Of a stretch of 7,870 bases of DNA, positions 6,557 through 7,870 are shown in pieces. Location of the stretch: NCBI GenBank assembly GCA_003155275.1, contig PMCC01000083.1, positions 1,548 to 9,417 of the forward strand, given 5' to 3'. The notes below the pieces were generated by a model. The model saw nothing but the letters and a program-made list of their open reading frames with translations. It had not been told where the DNA came from and did not search any database. This stretch comes from Actinomycetota bacterium (lineage in GTDB: Bacteria > Actinomycetota > Humimicrobiia > Humimicrobiales > Humimicrobiaceae). The number at the start of each line of letters is the position of its first letter. Position 1 is the first letter of the stretch. The position numbers were made by a program, and so were the translations under genes.

Positions 6557-6631
6557 TGGGGAGTCGCCAAGTGGTAAGGCAACGGGCTTTGGTCCCGTCA
6601 CTCAAAGGTTCGAATCCTTTCTCCCCAGCCA
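6557..6631 (+). tRNA. tRNA-Gln (anticodon TTG), CCA encoded
   Basis: A full cloverleaf can be folded by hand. The acceptor stem TGGGGAG (6557-6563) pairs with CTCCCCA (6621-6627), followed by discriminator G6628 and encoded CCA (6629-6631). The D stem is GCC/GGC (6566-6568 with 6578-6580). The anticodon stem ACGGG/CCCGT encloses loop CTTTGGT with anticodon TTG at 6589-6591, which reads CAA glutamine codons. The variable loop has five bases, and the T stem AAAGG/CCTTT encloses TTCGAAT. No separate promoter is evident in the 28 bases after ispE, so it may be cotranscribed. Its 3' half overlaps the end of the minus-strand recombinase gene and serves as the integration site. Confidence 0.97.
6602..6631. 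other. Probable integration (att) junction inside the tRNA-Gln 3' half
   Basis: The recombinase coding frame enters the tRNA from the right: its last nine residues, WLGRKDSNL, and stop codon TGA are antisense to the T arm, acceptor 3' strand and CCA. The T arm AAAGGTTCGAATCCTTT (6604-6620) is near-palindromic, which suits recognition by a dimeric recombinase. Base composition drops sharply to the right of the tRNA. The exact crossover cannot be placed without the other junction. Confidence 0.65.
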
Positions 6632-7870
6632 GTTTGAACGATTTTGGCAATTACTTAGATTTATTAGCACATCAAAAGGCTTTTTAAGCTCAAATTCTAA
6701 AGTTTTACCTCTTAATTCTAAGTTCGTAAATACAAAATTAATAATTTGTCTTTTTTGTTCAACTTCCGAACTTTCAAACAATTCATAAGCTCTTAAAGAT
6801 ATATCAATAAGCTTAATAAGGGTTAACGAATACTCTTCTTCAGATATATTTAAGGTGTTTATTCTGTCAGTTAATTCATTTTGTTTCTCTCTTAATTCTA
6901 TTGCTTTTTTATCATATTCATCTTGAGTAATACTTTCATCAATTTTTAAATCCAATAAATTGCTTAGCTTTTTTTGATTTCTCTTTAATTCTTGGCTAAA
7001 GAACTTCATTTCATTTTTTGAAAATTCTGTCTCAGATTCTTTTTGTTTTTTTAATTGCAATATCAAATCTTCATATACATTTTTTGGTAAGATTAACTTT
7101 TTTAACAAAGTTTTTACCTGTTCAGTAATTTCCTCTTCTTTAACTCTAATAGAAGGACAATTACCTTTAAATTTAGAGCAATATAAATAATTGTATTTAT
7201 CTTTTTTCCTATCAGTAGAAATCATGCAATTACAATAAGCACACCTTATAAGGCCTCTAAAAATAAAAGGTTTATCAGCATATTTAAAATGTTTTTTTAA
7301 AGACTTTTGCTTTATTTCCTGACATTTATCAAATAAGTTTTTATCCATAATGGGATCATAATTATGGGTAATTAACTTTCCTTTACATTTCATCATTCCA
7401 TAATAAAAAGAATCACTTAAGAGATGATGAACCTGGCTTTTATAAAGAGGTTTATTATTTTTAGTATTATTTGTTAGTCCATATTCTTTTAATTTTTTAG
7501 TTATCTCACTTAAAGAATAATTCCCAGTTGAATATTCAACAAAAGCTCTTCTTATTATAAAAGCTCTATCCTTATCAATAATAATATCTGATTTTCCGGA
7601 TTCATTTCTTTTATTTAAATAACCTATTGGAGCTTTGCTGCACCATTCACCATTTTTTATTTTATAATCATAGCTTCTTCTAACATCTTCAGATATCCTG
7701 TTTAATTGTTGCTTACCAAAAAATACTTTTGCTTCCCATGCAAAAAGCTTGTTACTATCTGCTTTTGCGTCAAGTACAATTCCTTCCTGGACTAGATGAA
7801 TTATTAAACCTTCATTTATTCTCATATCATCAATGTCAACAGCATCCCTGAAATTTCGGGTTATTCTATC
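6602..7870. mobile_element. Edge of an element integrated at tRNA-Gln (integrase end only)
   Basis: A site-specific recombinase gene abuts and overlaps a tRNA 3' end, and the sequence becomes much more AT-rich: by hand, 15 G/C of 60 at 7081-7140 against 23 of 60 at 3901-3960. The element continues past 7870, so its type (prophage, integrative element, island) and cargo are unknown. The left boundary lies somewhere in or just after the tRNA. Confidence 0.7.
6602..7870 (-). CDS. Large serine recombinase/integrase (N-terminal catalytic part outside the window)
   Basis: The frame is open from the right edge: 422 residues are visible, starting DRITRNFRDAVDIDD, which is the resolvase-domain block with the DRxxRN catalytic arginines. 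The internal ATG at 7825 is therefore not the true start, and the catalytic serine lies off the window. Order in visible residues: end of the resolvase domain (1-45), linker helix, recombinase DNA-binding domain (about 80-185, beginning APIGYLN), zinc ribbon with C210, C213, C231 and C238, a charged coiled coil (about 270-345), and a C-terminal NFVF...KPFD segment that is usual in the family. Family knowledge: these enzymes make staggered double-strand cuts at attP and attB through a serine linkage and join them without long homology; excision needs a directionality factor. The protein ends in WLGRKDSNL, read from the tRNA antisense strand. It is convergent with ispE and tRNA-Gln. It is clearly more AT-rich than its neighbours, a sign of recent transfer. 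Confidence 0.94.
   Translation of the reverse strand, partial: DRITRNFRDAVDIDDMRINEGLIIHLVQEGIVLDAKADSNKLFAWEAKVFFGKQQLNRISEDVRRSYDYKIKNGEWCSKAPIGYLNKRNESGKSDIIIDKDRAFIIRRAFVEYSTGNYSLSEITKKLKEYGLTNNTKNNKPLYKSQVHHLLSDSFYYGMMKCKGKLITHNYDPIMDKNLFDKCQEIKQKSLKKHFKYADKPFIFRGLIRCAYCNCMISTDRKKDKYNYLYCSKFKGNCPSIRVKEEEITEQVKTLLKKLILPKNVYEDLILQLKKQKESETEFSKNEMKFFSQELKRNQKKLSNLLDLKIDESITQDEYDKKAIELREKQNELTDRINTLNISEEEYSLTLIKLIDISLRAYELFESSEVEQKRQIINFVFTNLELRGKTLEFELKKPFDVLINLSNCQNRSNWLGRKDSNL

Noticed and set aside
6543..6788. Plus-strand frame running through the tRNA into the recombinase region
   Set aside because: It covers a tRNA and the antisense of the recombinase C-terminus; no protein family is recognisable and no RBS is present.
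1..7870. CRISPR array, riboswitch or T-box
   Set aside because: No regularly spaced repeats and no recognisable riboswitch or T-box core were seen in any gap; the gaps are mostly too short for them.

Overview
The window is a stretch of low-GC bacterial chromosome: a conserved housekeeping gene cluster followed by the edge of an integrated mobile element. It opens with the last 31 codons of a PhoU-like phosphate regulator (1-96). Then comes a complete rubrerythrin (140-646), a strong hairpin terminator (805-857), and a plus-strand run rsmI - metG - tatD - rsmA - ispE (884-6528). A tRNA-Gln(TTG) gene follows directly (6557-6631). From the other side a minus-strand large serine recombinase (6602 to beyond the right edge) runs into the tRNA, and its last nine codons and stop codon are the antisense of the tRNA 3' half. 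This marks an element integrated in tRNA-Gln.

The order rsmI-metG-tatD-rsmA-ispE is the classic cluster of Bacillota and Actinomycetota. Here the genes often found between tatD and rsmA (rpf or rnmV) are absent and only 172 bases remain. The methionyl-tRNA synthetase is the compact form without a C-terminal tRNA-binding domain. Rubrerythrin points to an anaerobe or microaerophile. I read this as an uncultured low-GC anaerobic lineage related to Actinomycetota or Bacillota. That placement is inference and a phylogeny would be needed.

Functionally the cluster joins translation quality (RsmI and RsmA methylate the 16S decoding region; MetG charges initiator and elongator tRNA-Met; tRNA-Gln) with isoprenoid precursor synthesis (IspE, MEP pathway) and a TatD-type nuclease. 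Rubrerythrin is a separate oxidative-stress unit, set off by a good Shine-Dalgarno sequence and a terminator.

Oddities: TatD has a low-complexity N-terminal extension of about 47 residues; IspE carries a low-complexity insertion of about 67 residues; RsmI has a changed glycine-rich motif; rsmI, tatD, rsmA and ispE lack visible Shine-Dalgarno sequences; and two tiny open frames bridge metG-tatD and rsmA-ispE. I found no clear evidence for a wholly new system inside the window. The cargo of the integrated element lies beyond the right edge and is the most promising place to look.
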